Positions 32,886-40,897 of a DNA stretch of 64,000 bases are shown one piece after another; the first letter of the stretch is position 1, and every line of letters begins with the position of its first letter. Both the position numbers and the translations under genes were made by a program. Under the pieces are notes generated by a model, which saw only the letters and a list, made by a program, of their open reading frames with translations, had not been told where the DNA came from and did not search any database. The DNA is from Halobellus limi. GTDB taxonomy: Archaea; Halobacteriota; Halobacteria; Halobacteriales; Haloferacaceae. The stretch spans positions 1,798,001 to 1,862,000 of the forward strand of contig NZ_CP031311.1 in assembly GCF_004799685.1 (NCBI RefSeq), written 5' to 3'.

Positions 32886-34142
32886 TCAGCGACGCATCGC
32901 CAGCAGCGCGGCGGCAGCGAGGGCCGCGAGCGTCACCGCCGGACCGAATCCCGGCGTGTCGGTTGACGTCGTCGGCGACGCGTCGGGAGTCACCGTCACG
33001 GGCGGCGTGCCGTCGTCATCGGTCGTGGCGTCGGTACCGGGCGTCGCCGTCGACGCACCGGACTGGAGCGCCCGGTACTCCTCGTAGGCCTCGGGGTGGA
33101 CGCGCCGCATAATCACCTCGGCGGCCTGGACCGACCGCGGGGCGGGCTGCTGGAGGTAGTTCGTGTCGACGCGAATCACGTTCCTCTCCTGTACGGCCGT
33201 CGTGCTGTTGTAGGCGGCGTTCTCGGGGATCGGGCTCCCTTCGGGCGCGACGATCCACTCGGGGTTCATCTCGACGACCGTCTCGTCGTTGATCGGTTGG
33301 AACCCAGAGATACCGGCCTCCGCAGCGCCGTTCTGCAGCCCGGCGGTCGTCATCAGGTCGCCGATGAACGTGTTCGCGCCCGAGGTGTAGCCGTAGAAGA
33401 CGTTGAGCCCGACCGGTCGCTCGGTGCCTTCGAGCGCCCGCTCCATGTCGTCGACCGACTGGCGGATCTCCGCGGCGCGCGCAGCGCCAGCCTCGCAGTT
33501 GCCGGTGAGCCGACCGATCCGCTCGGTCTTGTCCGCGACGAATTCGAGCGACTCCGGCTGGCCGAACACGTAGACGGGAACGCCCTGCGCGCGGATCTGT
33601 TCGACGCGCTCGGCGGCCGCCCCGTAGGAACTGTTCGGGACGAGAACGAGGTCGGGTTCGGCGTCGATGACGGTCTCGACGCTCGGGCCGCCCGCGCCGG
33701 AGACGTTCGCCTTCTCGTCGGCTCCTTCGAGGTAGGAAGCGTACTGGGAGACGCCGACGACTTCGTCGCGCGCGCCGATCTCCCACATCGTCTGGGCGGC
33801 GCTCGGGTTCAGGGTCACGATCCGGTCGGGGTCGGACTCGATCGTCACGTTGGCCCCCGTCGCGTCGGTCGTCTCGTAGGGGAACGTACAGGTCTCGGCG
33901 TCGGCATCGGATCCGGAGTCGGCGTCGGCATCGGATCCGGAGTCCGACTGGTGGTCGTGGGGCGGTGCGTCGTCGAGGGCGTCGACGCCGCTCTCCGGCG
34001 TCACCGCGTCGCCGGCCGCGTATCCCGCGGAATCAGCGGACGGAGCGGACGGAGCGGCCGCCGCGCCCGCTGCGGGCACGACTGCTACGCCGACTGCGGC
34101 GACGACGAGGAGCATCGAGAGAGCGACTGCGCTGCGTTGCAT
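32886..34142 (-). CDS. btuF: Cobalamin ABC transporter substrate-binding protein, PGF-CTERM anchored
   Basis: A 418-residue secreted class III solute-binding protein. A Sec signal (residues 1-30) is followed by an acidic linker with a 24-bp DNA repeat (33901-33920 and 33925-33944). The PBP domain starts at [13 protein letters not shown] and contains [17 protein letters not shown] and [11 protein letters not shown]. The C-terminus is a tripartite sorting signal: Thr-rich stretch, PGF, hydrophobic helix and Arg pair, as in PGF-CTERM proteins processed by archaeosortase A. It is divergent from btuCD. Ligand assignment to cobalamin rests on the gene set resembling the haloarchaeal btuFCD system; a siderophore is possible. 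Confidence 0.8.
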   Translation of the reverse strand: MQRSAVALSMLLVVAAVGVAVVPAAGAAAAPSAPSADSAGYAAGDAVTPESGVDALDDAPPHDHQSDSGSDADADSGSDADAETCTFPYETTDATGANVTIESDPDRIVTLNPSAAQTMWEIGARDEVVGVSQYASYLEGADEKANVSGAGGPSVETVIDAEPDLVLVPNSSYGAAAERVEQIRAQGVPVYVFGQPESLEFVADKTERIGRLTGNCEAGAARAAEIRQSVDDMERALEGTERPVGLNVFYGYTSGANTFIGDLMTTAGLQNGAAEAGISGFQPINDETVVEMNPEWIVAPEGSPIPENAAYNSTTAVQERNVIRVDTNYLQQPAPRSVQAAEVIMRRVHPEAYEEYRALQSGASTATPGTDATTDDDGTPPVTVTPDASPTTSTDTPGFGPAVTLAALAAAALLAMRR

Positions 34143-34183
34143 ACTCGGGACTGAACGCTATCGCAACAAGTATTTGCCTAATC

Positions 34184-34212
34184 CAACTGAAGTTGAGATA
34201 CTCGTGAGTATC
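34184..34212. promoter_or_regulatory. Two palindromes between divergent btuF and btuC
   Basis: CAACT-GA-AGTTG lies at 34184-34195 and GATACTC-GT-GAGTATC at 34197-34212, with 7-bp perfect arms in the second. They fill half of the 61-bp divergent gap, and the second overlaps the proposed btuC GTG start (34204). They look like operators controlling both directions. Confidence 0.5.
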
Positions 34213-35223
34213 CGAACGCGGACCGTCGCGTGGTCTGTCGCGCTCTCGGGCGCGCTCGCCGCCGTCGTCGTCGCCAGCGCCGGCATCGGCCCGGTGTCGA
34301 TCCCGCCGGCGACGGTCGCGAAGGTGCTTTTGTCTTCGGACCCGCTCCCCTTCGCCTTCGACGTCGGCCGGACGAACCGGATCATCGTCCGCGACGTCCG
34401 CCTCCCGCGGATCGCGCTGGCCGCGTTCGTCGGCTTCGCGCTCGCGACCGCCGGGACCGTGATGCAGGGGTTCTTCCGGAACCCGATGGCGGACCCCTCG
34501 ATCATCGGCGTCTCCTCGGGCGCGGCCGTCGGGGCGGTCGCGACGATCGTCGTCCCCTACGCGCTCCCGTTCGGGCTGGAGCTCCAGGGCGCGGCGTTCG
34601 TCTCGGCGGTCCTCACCGCGTTCGGCGTCTACCTCATCGCGACTCGCGACGGCCGAACGCCGACCGCGACGCTGCTTCTCGCCGGCGTGGCCGTCCAGAC
34701 GTTCCTCGGAGCGATCATCTCGCTTCTGCTCCTCCACAGCGGCCAGAGCATCCGCCGCGTCGTCTACTGGCTGATGGGTCACCTCGGCGGGACGACGTGG
34801 GCGGAGGTGCGAGTGATCGCGCTCGTGCTCCCCCCGCTGTTCCTCCTCTTGCTCCTGTACGCCCGCGATCTGAACGTCCTGCTGCTCGGCGAGGAGGACG
34901 CCCACGCGCTCGGGATCGAGGTCGAGCGGACGAAACGGCTCCTCCTGGCCGCCTCGAGCGTCGTCACCGCGGCGGCCGTCGCCGTGACCGGCGTGATCGG
35001 CTTCGTCGGGCTGATCGTCCCGCACGCGATGCGCCTCCTCGTCGGCCCCGACCACCGGATCCTGCTCCCGACGAGCGCGCTCGCCGGCGCGTCGTTCCTC
35101 GTCGCGACCGACACGCTGGCGCGCTCGGGCCCCACGGAGATCCCCGTCGGCATCGTGACCGCGGCCCTCGGCGCGCCCTTCTTCCTGTACCTGCTCCGCT
35201 CGCGGGAGGTGACCGGGCTGTGA
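34204..35223 (+). CDS. btuC: Cobalamin/iron-complex ABC transporter permease (FecCD family)
   Basis: A 339-residue polytopic protein of the BtuC/FecCD family with about ten helices. Motifs include [41 protein letters not shown] (of which [16 protein letters not shown] is the hallmark), [11 protein letters not shown], and the coupling region [10 protein letters not shown] followed by [19 protein letters not shown]. The GTG at 34204 is preferred; an in-frame TTG at 34174 would place the start within the divergent promoter. The stop overlaps btuD by four bases (GTGA). Confidence 0.87.
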   Translation: MSIRTRTVAWSVALSGALAAVVVASAGIGPVSIPPATVAKVLLSSDPLPFAFDVGRTNRIIVRDVRLPRIALAAFVGFALATAGTVMQGFFRNPMADPSIIGVSSGAAVGAVATIVVPYALPFGLELQGAAFVSAVLTAFGVYLIATRDGRTPTATLLLAGVAVQTFLGAIISLLLLHSGQSIRRVVYWLMGHLGGTTWAEVRVIALVLPPLFLLLLLYARDLNVLLLGEEDAHALGIEVERTKRLLLAASSVVTAAAVAVTGVIGFVGLIVPHAMRLLVGPDHRILLPTSALAGASFLVATDTLARSGPTEIPVGIVTAALGAPFFLYLLRSREVTGL

Positions 35224-36566
35224 GCGGACCCGAGCACGGCGCCGTCGATGTCGGCGTCGGTCCGCGAACCGAGGTCGACGACCCCCTCGTCGAGGTCGCG
35301 GACCTCCGGGTCGGCTTCGGCGGGACGACCGTCCTCGACGGCGTGGACGCCGCGATCGACCGCGGCACGTTCGTCGGCCTCGTCGGTCCCAACGGGGCGG
35401 GGAAGACGACGCTGCTCCGGACGCTCAACGGGACGTTGACGCCGTCGTCGGGGGCGGTCACGATCGACGGCGAGCGGATCCACGACCTCTCCTCGAAGGC
35501 CGCGAGCCGCCTCGTCGCGACGGTCCCGCAGGACACGACCGTCGCCTTCGAGTTCGACGTCCGGACCGTCGTCGAGATGGGTCGGAACCCCCACCGCTCG
35601 CGGTTCGGCGGCTGGAGCGAGGCCGACACCGAGGCCGTCGCGCGGGCGTTCGAGTGGACCGACACCCGGCAGTTCTCCGACCGCGGGATTTCGACCCTCT
35701 CCGGCGGGGAGCGACAGCGCGTCCTCCTCGCGCGGGCGCTCGCCCAGGAGAGCCCGCTCCTGCTCTTGGACGAACCGACGGCGAGCCTCGACATCAACCA
35801 CCAGGTCCGGACCCTCGAACTGGTCCGAGAACTCGTCGCCCGCGGGAAGACCGCGATCGCGGCGATCCACGACCTGAACCTCGCCGCGCAGTACTGCGAC
35901 GAACTGCTGTTGCTCTCCGGCGGCGAGGTCGCCGCCGTCGGGCCCCCGGAGTCGGTCCTCACGGAGGACGCACTCGGCGCGGCCTTCGACGCCAACGCCG
36001 TCGTCTCCAGGCATCCGGTCACCGGATCGGTGTACGTCACCGCGCTGCCGGAGGGACGCCGCTCGGACGTCGGAGCGGAGAGCGGCCGAGTCCACGTCGT
36101 CGGCGGCGGCGGAACCGCCGCGCGGTACCTCTACGTCCTCGACGCCGCGGGCTTCGAGGTGAGCGCCGGCGCGCTCAACGAGGGCGACACCGACGCGGAG
36201 GCCGCCAGGAGCCTCGCGCTCGACCTCGTGACCGTCGACCCCTTCGCCGGCGTCGACGCCGCGGCCCGGGAGGCGGTCGAGACGCGGGTCGCCGCCGCCG
36301 ACTGCGTCCTCGTCGCCGACGTGGAGGTCGGGACCGGTAACCTCCCGAACCTCAGGGCGGCGGCGAACGCCGACAGCGTCGTCCTCGTCGAGGAGCGACC
36401 GTTCGCGGAACGGAACTACGTCGGTCCGGAGGCGCGGCGCGTCTACGAGGAACTTCGCGCCCGCGCTCGCGTCGTCGACCCCTCTTCGGTCCCCGCCGCC
36501 GTCGCCGCGGCCGTCGAGGAATCGGCGCCCGACGGCTCGACGCCGTCGCAGTCGCGGCCGACCTAG
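35220..36566 (+). CDS. btuD: Cobalamin/iron-complex ABC transporter ATPase with C-terminal extra domain
   Basis: A 448-residue ATPase. Residues 20-270 are a canonical nucleotide-binding domain: Walker [12 protein letters not shown], signature LSGGERQRV, Walker [14 protein letters not shown], and switch His in AAIHDLNLA. After [10 protein letters not shown] a second domain of about 150 residues begins ([21 protein letters not shown]). It has a Rossmann-like glycine-rich start and no similarity I can place to transport. The GTG start is coupled to btuC. The extra domain is known from some haloarchaeal BtuD proteins but has no assigned role. Confidence 0.85.
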   Translation: MSGPEHGAVDVGVGPRTEVDDPLVEVADLRVGFGGTTVLDGVDAAIDRGTFVGLVGPNGAGKTTLLRTLNGTLTPSSGAVTIDGERIHDLSSKAASRLVATVPQDTTVAFEFDVRTVVEMGRNPHRSRFGGWSEADTEAVARAFEWTDTRQFSDRGISTLSGGERQRVLLARALAQESPLLLLDEPTASLDINHQVRTLELVRELVARGKTAIAAIHDLNLAAQYCDELLLLSGGEVAAVGPPESVLTEDALGAAFDANAVVSRHPVTGSVYVTALPEGRRSDVGAESGRVHVVGGGGTAARYLYVLDAAGFEVSAGALNEGDTDAEAARSLALDLVTVDPFAGVDAAAREAVETRVAAADCVLVADVEVGTGNLPNLRAAANADSVVLVEERPFAERNYVGPEARRVYEELRARARVVDPSSVPAAVAAAVEESAPDGSTPSQSRPT

Positions 36567-36764
36567 ACGGACGGGAACGTCGCTGTCCTCGACGGCGCCC
36601 GACCGCCCCGCTTCGGGGGATTCTCGCCCGCCTCCGGACACGTCAATCGAAGAGTATTTCATCAGTGTATTGATACCGGATCGCACACTCGCCGGCGGCT
36701 CCGAGAGCGAGTCCCTACCGTCGGACGTATCGGCTCGGTATTGTGTTCGCACACGGCCGACACA

Positions 36765-36821
36765 TTTTTTAGGCGCGCCTACAAATGCGGTATTGAGAAC
36801 GAGGCGGTGGTACGGTTCTCA
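36765..36821 (+). promoter_or_regulatory. TFB promoter: TTTAGG-type palindrome and 5'-leader hairpin
   Basis: A T-run leads into the perfect palindrome AGGCGCGCCT (36771-36780), giving TTTTAGGCGCGCCTAC around the TATA position. Transcription would start near 36795, and the leader then contains TGAGAAC (36794-36800) paired with GTTCTCA (36815-36821), a 7-bp stem with a 14-base loop, about 20 bases before the ATG. The rest of the 275-bp gap (36567-36764) shows no further gene. Confidence 0.4.
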
Positions 36822-36841
36822 CCGTCCTCCCGTGAACCAAA

Positions 36842-37903
36842 ATGAGTGACGCCCTTCACACGCGCGCGCGAGACGGAACTGAGCGAGAACGAAAGTGGCG
36901 CGATCACGACGCCGACGCGACCGAGAACGCCACTGCCGACACCGAAGAGCAGGAGCAGTCGGCCGACGAGGAGACGCTCCAGTGTCCCGAGTGCGGTTCG
37001 ACGGACCTCCAGACGGACGACGAGCGCGGAGAGACCGTCTGCGGGGCCTGCGGCCTCGTCGTCGACGAGGACTCGATCGACCGCGGCCCCGAGTGGCGCG
37101 CCTTCGACAGCGCCGAGCGAGACGAGAAGTCCCGCGTCGGCGCGCCGACGACGAACCTGATGCACGACAAGGGGCTGTCGACCAACATCGGCTGGCAGAA
37201 CAAGGACGCCTACGGCAACTCCCTGTCGTCGACGCAGCGGCAGAAGATGCAGCGGCTGCGCACCTGGAACGAGCGCTTCCGAACCAGGGACTCGAAGGAG
37301 CGCAACCTCAAGCAGGCGCTCGGCGAGATCGACCGGATGGCCTCGGCGCTCGGCCTCCCCGACAACGTCCGCGAGACGGCCTCGGTCATCTACCGCCGCG
37401 CGCTCGACGAGGACCTGCTGCCCGGGCGCTCCATCGAGGGAATCGCGACCGCCTCGCTGCACGCCGCCGCCCGGATGGCACAGGTCCCCCGGAGCATCGA
37501 CGAGGTCGCGCGCGTCTCCCGCGTCGACGAGGACGAGTTCGAGCGCGCCTATCGCTACGTGGTCCGGGAGCTCTCCCTGGAGATCCAGCCGGCGGACCCC
37601 TCGGAGTACGTCCCCCGGTTCGCCTCGGACCTCGAGATCCCCAAGGAGACCGAGCGGACGGCCCGGGAACTGCTGGAGAACGCCAAGCGGAAGAACGTCC
37701 ACTCGGGCAAGTCGCCGGTCGGCCTCGCCGCCGCGGCGCTGTACGCCGCGGCCCAGCTGACGAACGTGGAGCTGACGCAGGCGGAGGTGAGCGACGTGAC
37801 GGACATCTCGGAGGTCACGATCCGGAACCGCTACCAGGAACTGCTGGAAGCGTGGGACCTCGACTCGCCGCGCGGCGGCCGGCAGAGCGCCGCGGAAGCG
37901 TAA
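36842..37903 (+). CDS. tfb: Transcription initiation factor IIB (TFB)
   Basis: A 353-residue archaeal TFB. An acidic N-terminal extension of about 45 residues precedes the zinc ribbon (C48, C51, C67, C70 in CPECG...CGACG). Next come the B-reader/linker (GPEWRAFDSAERDEKSRVG) and two cyclin folds with the repeats RSIEGIATASLHAAARMA and KSPVGLAAAALYAAAQL. The C-terminal helix-turn-helix (DVTDISEVTIRNRYQELLEAW) reads the BRE. Haloarchaea carry several TFBs, and which paralogue this is cannot be told. It has a structured leader and a strong promoter. Confidence 0.93.
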   Translation: MSDALHTRARDGTERERKWRDHDADATENATADTEEQEQSADEETLQCPECGSTDLQTDDERGETVCGACGLVVDEDSIDRGPEWRAFDSAERDEKSRVGAPTTNLMHDKGLSTNIGWQNKDAYGNSLSSTQRQKMQRLRTWNERFRTRDSKERNLKQALGEIDRMASALGLPDNVRETASVIYRRALDEDLLPGRSIEGIATASLHAAARMAQVPRSIDEVARVSRVDEDEFERAYRYVVRELSLEIQPADPSEYVPRFASDLEIPKETERTARELLENAKRKNVHSGKSPVGLAAAALYAAAQLTNVELTQAEVSDVTDISEVTIRNRYQELLEAWDLDSPRGGRQSAAEA

Positions 37904-38028
37904 GCGAGCGAACGAGCGGCGCTAGTTTTTGCGAGGCCGCGGTCCGGTTTCGTTCGTGTGCCGACCGCGACGTGAACCGAATCTGGTCCGGCCGCTTCGG
38001 CGAGCCAGGGATCTTCCGCCGACCGTCG

Positions 38029-38547
38029 CTACTCTTCGACGACCACGACGCCCTTCATCCCGATCGTCTCGTGGGGCGTGCAGTAGTACTTGACCGTGCC
38101 CGGTTCCTCGAACGTCTGCGAGAAGGTGTGGCCGGCCTCCTGCACCTGTTCGGACTCGAAGGAGCCGTCCTCGGCGACGACGTTGTGGAGGCTGCCCTTG
38201 CCGTTCCACTCCCAGACGACCGTGGTTCCGGCCGAGACCCGAACCGCTGCGGGTCCGAACCCGAAGTTGCCGCCGTTGGCCTCGGCGCCGACGGTGACGG
38301 TCACCTCGTCGCTCCCCGTCTGATCGACGACGCCGTCGTAGTTCGAGGTCCCCGAGAGGTAGCCGTCGAACGAGGGCGTCGACCCGCCGTCGCCGGAGCC
38401 GCCGCCGTCGCCGCCGGATCCGTCGGAACCGCCGCTTCCGTCTCCCGATCCGCCGCCGGAACCGCCCGAACAGCCGGCGAGACCGGCGGTGATCGCTGCG
38501 GTTGCACCCAGAAACGTCCGGCGAGTCGGTGTAGATCGTGGCATCAC
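38029..38547 (-). CDS. Halocyanin-type blue copper lipoprotein
   Basis: A 172-residue exported electron carrier. A Tat signal (TRRTFLGATAAITAG) ends in the lipobox LAGC (C26). A Gly/Ser/Asp linker (27-58) precedes a halocyanin/plastocyanin domain. Type 1 copper ligands are visible: His in GSLHNVV, then Cys, His and Met in YYCTPHETIGMKG. It should carry electrons at the outer membrane face, possibly to the ba3 oxidase encoded 3.4 kb away. It is divergent from the radical SAM pair. Confidence 0.92.
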   Translation of the reverse strand: MMPRSTPTRRTFLGATAAITAGLAGCSGGSGGGSGDGSGGSDGSGGDGGGSGDGGSTPSFDGYLSGTSNYDGVVDQTGSDEVTVTVGAEANGGNFGFGPAAVRVSAGTTVVWEWNGKGSLHNVVAEDGSFESEQVQEAGHTFSQTFEEPGTVKYYCTPHETIGMKGVVVVEE

Positions 38548-38645
38548 CCGCCGTAGGGGTTCCGTTCTTTAAGCGCCTCCGACTCGTTCTCACTGACCGA
38601 AAACGGGCGGAACCGGTTCGGGGGTCGACCTACGTGTACGGAACG

Positions 38646-38999
38646 ATGACCGACTCGAAGAGAATGCGCGTGACCGAGCCGCGGGGCGATACGACGCCGG
38701 AGTGGGAAGTGTTCCTCCGCGCGGACCGGAGCGAATCGCTGCGACACGTCGGGAGCGTGTCGGCGCCGAGCGCGGACGTCGCACGGGAGCAGGCGAGCAG
38801 CCTCTTCGGGTGGACCGCACACACCCTGTGGGTCTGTCCGGCCGAGGACGTCGTGCGGTTCACCGAGCGGGAACTCGGCGAGAGCCGGTCGGGGGAAAGT
38901 GCAGGAACGGAAGCGGCGGATCCCGCAACCGACGATGGGACGCGGAGTGCCGCGACCGGCACGGCGACCGACGGCGACACCGGGGAGGCGTCGCGATGA
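38646..38999 (+). CDS. Small radical SAM-partner protein (Htur_1727 family), PaaB-like
   Basis: A 117-residue protein. A conserved domain of about 65 residues (RVTEPRGDTTPEWEVFLRAD, then LRHVGSVSAPSADVAREQAS and LWVCPAEDVVRF) is followed by a disordered Glu/Thr/Ala tail. From memory this is the Htur_1727 group, labelled 'rSAM-partnered candidate RiPP' in databases. The WEVF..., HVGSV.AP.A..A and LWV.P segments also resemble PaaB, a small subunit of phenylacetyl-CoA epoxygenase, so it looks folded rather than a short precursor peptide. It overlaps the radical SAM gene by four bases. ATG 38646 is used; 38664 is an alternative. Confidence 0.72.
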   Translation: MTDSKRMRVTEPRGDTTPEWEVFLRADRSESLRHVGSVSAPSADVAREQASSLFGWTAHTLWVCPAEDVVRFTERELGESRSGESAGTEAADPATDDGTRSAATGTATDGDTGEASR

Positions 39000-40210
39000 T
39001 CTCGATCAGCAAGCTCCTGTGCGACCTCGACGCCGAGGGCGACGGGCTCCGGTACGACGACGGCCGCGACTCCGCACGCGAGCAGATCACCGAGGAGAGG
39101 ACGACGAAACCGGTGGTCGTCTGGAACCTCACCCGCCGCTGCAACCTCTACTGTCAGCACTGCTACGCCGGCGCGGACCTCGACGCCGCGCCGGGGGAAC
39201 TGACGACCGACGAGGGGAAACGACTGCTGGACGAACTCGCCGAGTACGGCGTTCCGGTCGTGCTCTTCTCCGGCGGCGAACCGCTCGTCCGCGACGACCT
39301 CGAAGAACTGGTCGCCCACGCGGCGGACGTCGGAATCCGGCCGGTGCTCTCGACGAACGGGACGCTCGCGACGCCGGAGCGCGCGGCCGCGCTCCGGGAG
39401 GCGGGCCTGAAGTACGCCGGCGTCTCCGTCGACGGGATGCCCGAGCGCAACGACGAGTTCCGGGGCGAGGAGGGCGCGTTCGACGCCGCCGTCCGGGGCA
39501 TCGAGAACTTCCTCGACGCCGGTCTGAAGACCGGCCTCCGCTACACGATCACCGAGAAGAACGCCGCCGACATGGAGTCCGTCGTCGACCTGCTCTCGGA
39601 GGTCGGGGTGGACCGCTTCTGCTTCTACCACCTCGACTACGGCGGCCGCGGCGGCGAGATCGCCGACGCCGATCTCGCGCCGTCGGAGCGCCGCGAGGCC
39701 GTCGAACGGCTGTGCGAGACGACGCTTGAGTACCACGACGAGGGCGAGGAGATCGAGACGTTGCTCGTCGGCAACTACTGCGACGCCGCGTTCCTCGTCG
39801 AGTACGCCAGAGAGCGGTTCGGCGAGGCGAAGGCCGCGGCGGTGCGTCGCTACCTCGAAGTCAACGGCGGCGACCCGACCGGCGAGCGCGTCGCCGACGT
39901 CGACTACCAGGGCAACGTCCACCTCACCCAGTTCTGGCAGGGCTACAGCCTCGGGAACGTCCGCGACCGGCCGTTCGGCGCGATCTGGGAGGACGAGTCG
40001 AACCCGTTGCTCGCGGCGCTCCGGAATCGAGAAGAGCACCTCACGGGCAAGTGCGCGGAGTGTCGGTACCAAGATATCTGCCGCGGCGGATCCCGCCTGC
40101 GGGCGCTCGCGGGCAGCGGCGACGTGTTCGGCCCCGACCCGCAGTGTTATCTGACCCGCGAGGAGCGGCTCGGGAGCGCCGTCGACGTTCCCGGATCAGC
40201 GGCCGACTGA
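38996..40210 (+). CDS. Radical SAM/SPASM enzyme, AhbC/NirJ-like
   Basis: A 404-residue radical SAM protein. The N-terminus ISISKLLCDLDAEGDGLRY resembles the start of AhbC/NirJ haem-synthesis enzymes. The [4Fe-4S]/SAM motif is CNLYCQHC in NLTRRCNLYCQHCYAG, and SGGEPL binds SAM. Near the C-terminus HLTQFWQGYSLGNVRDRPF is typical of that clade. The auxiliary-cluster cysteines lie in CAECRYQDICRGG and DPQCYL. Likely roles are 12,18-didecarboxysiroheme deacetylase (AhbC) or haem b synthase (AhbD)-like chemistry, or modification of the partner. It is translationally coupled to the small partner gene. Confidence 0.78.
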   Translation: MISISKLLCDLDAEGDGLRYDDGRDSAREQITEERTTKPVVVWNLTRRCNLYCQHCYAGADLDAAPGELTTDEGKRLLDELAEYGVPVVLFSGGEPLVRDDLEELVAHAADVGIRPVLSTNGTLATPERAAALREAGLKYAGVSVDGMPERNDEFRGEEGAFDAAVRGIENFLDAGLKTGLRYTITEKNAADMESVVDLLSEVGVDRFCFYHLDYGGRGGEIADADLAPSERREAVERLCETTLEYHDEGEEIETLLVGNYCDAAFLVEYARERFGEAKAAAVRRYLEVNGGDPTGERVADVDYQGNVHLTQFWQGYSLGNVRDRPFGAIWEDESNPLLAALRNREEHLTGKCAECRYQDICRGGSRLRALAGSGDVFGPDPQCYLTREERLGSAVDVPGSAAD

Positions 40211-40252
40211 GCCGCGCACACCCCGATTCCCGACGATTGGGAAGCAGTTTCC

Positions 40253-40261
40253 ATTTATATA
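40253..40261 (+). promoter_or_regulatory. TATA box of a small membrane protein gene
   Basis: ATTTATATA lies 28-36 bp before the ATG at 40289. It is a near-consensus element and separates this gene from the radical SAM operon. Confidence 0.6.
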
Positions 40262-40288
40262 CCCTCTCGTGTCGTATCCGTAACCGAG

Positions 40289-40519
40289 ATGAGCCACTCA
40301 CGCCCAACCCGTTCGGTCGGGATCGACCCCCTCAAGATCGCACTCGGCGTCTTCGTCGTTCTCGGCGTCGTACTGACCGCCGTCGCCGGATACGCGCTCT
40401 TGGATTCGTTCGGCGCGCTGAGCGCGCTGCCCCCCGAGTTGGCGATGACCGTCGTCTTCGGCGCGGCGCTCCTCCTGACCGGGGCCGCGGCCCGTCGCGC
40501 CGTCCCGAAGCGTCACTGA
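40289..40519 (+). CDS. Small two-helix membrane protein, unknown function
   Basis: A 76-residue protein with two hydrophobic helices (IALGVFVVLGVVLTAVAGYAL at about 17-37, and LAMTVVFGAALLLTGAAA at about 51-68) joined by a short outside loop and ending in a basic tail. No family is recognised. It has its own TATA box, so it is not simply part of the preceding operon. Confidence 0.6.
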   Translation: MSHSRPTRSVGIDPLKIALGVFVVLGVVLTAVAGYALLDSFGALSALPPELAMTVVFGAALLLTGAAARRAVPKRH

Positions 40520-40610
40520 CGCCGAACCCTGACGTCACTGACGCCGGATCGTGAGTCGCTCGCCGCGGCGTAAGGCTTACTTACTGTGTCGTGGTACCAA
40601 TGACCAACCA

Positions 40611-40814
40611 ATGGCGAGCGCCGACCTCCCGTTCCCGCAGTGCTGTTCGGCCTGTCCCCACCGCAACGCCTTCACGGCCTCCTGCACCCACGACTACCGA
40701 CAGTCGGTCTTACAGACCGTCGACGACTCCCGGAGCTGTCCCGTCTACGTCGACGAGAAGACCGAGGCGATGCGAGCGTTGGCCGAGTCCCTCGACGGAG
40801 TCCAGCGATCCTGA
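40611..40814 (+). CDS. Small cysteine-rich protein, unknown function
   Basis: A 67-residue protein with five cysteines, four of them near the N-terminus (QCCSACPHRNAFTASC) and one in RSCPVY. The C-x2-C and spaced Cys/His pattern suggests a bound metal or Fe-S cluster. The ATG at 40611 follows a TATA-like TTACTTACTG 34 bp upstream. A longer start at 40551 adds an Arg/Leu segment with no support. It converges with the cba-linked membrane gene across 11-bp repeats. Confidence 0.55.
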   Translation: MASADLPFPQCCSACPHRNAFTASCTHDYRQSVLQTVDDSRSCPVYVDEKTEAMRALAESLDGVQRS

Positions 40815-40851
40815 GGAGGGCCCTATCGCTCCGGGCGGGCAAGGGCAGAGG

Positions 40852-40884
40852 TCGGGCACGGATCGGGCACGGATCGGGCACGGA
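40852..40884. repeat. 11-bp tandem repeats between convergent genes
   Basis: The unit TCGGGCACGGA occurs three times in a row (40852, 40863, 40874) with a partial fourth. It fills the gap between the stop codons of two convergent genes. Confidence 0.8.
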
Positions 40885-40897
40885 TCGGGACCGTAGA

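Noticed and set aside
34143..34203. Cobalamin riboswitch before btuC or btuF
   Set aside because: The divergent gap is only 61 bp, too short for a cobalamin riboswitch, and shows DNA palindromes instead.
38029..40210. Full RiPP cluster with exporter and protease
   Set aside because: Beyond the small partner and the radical SAM gene no dedicated transporter, protease or second precursor is present, so a complete RiPP system is not supported.
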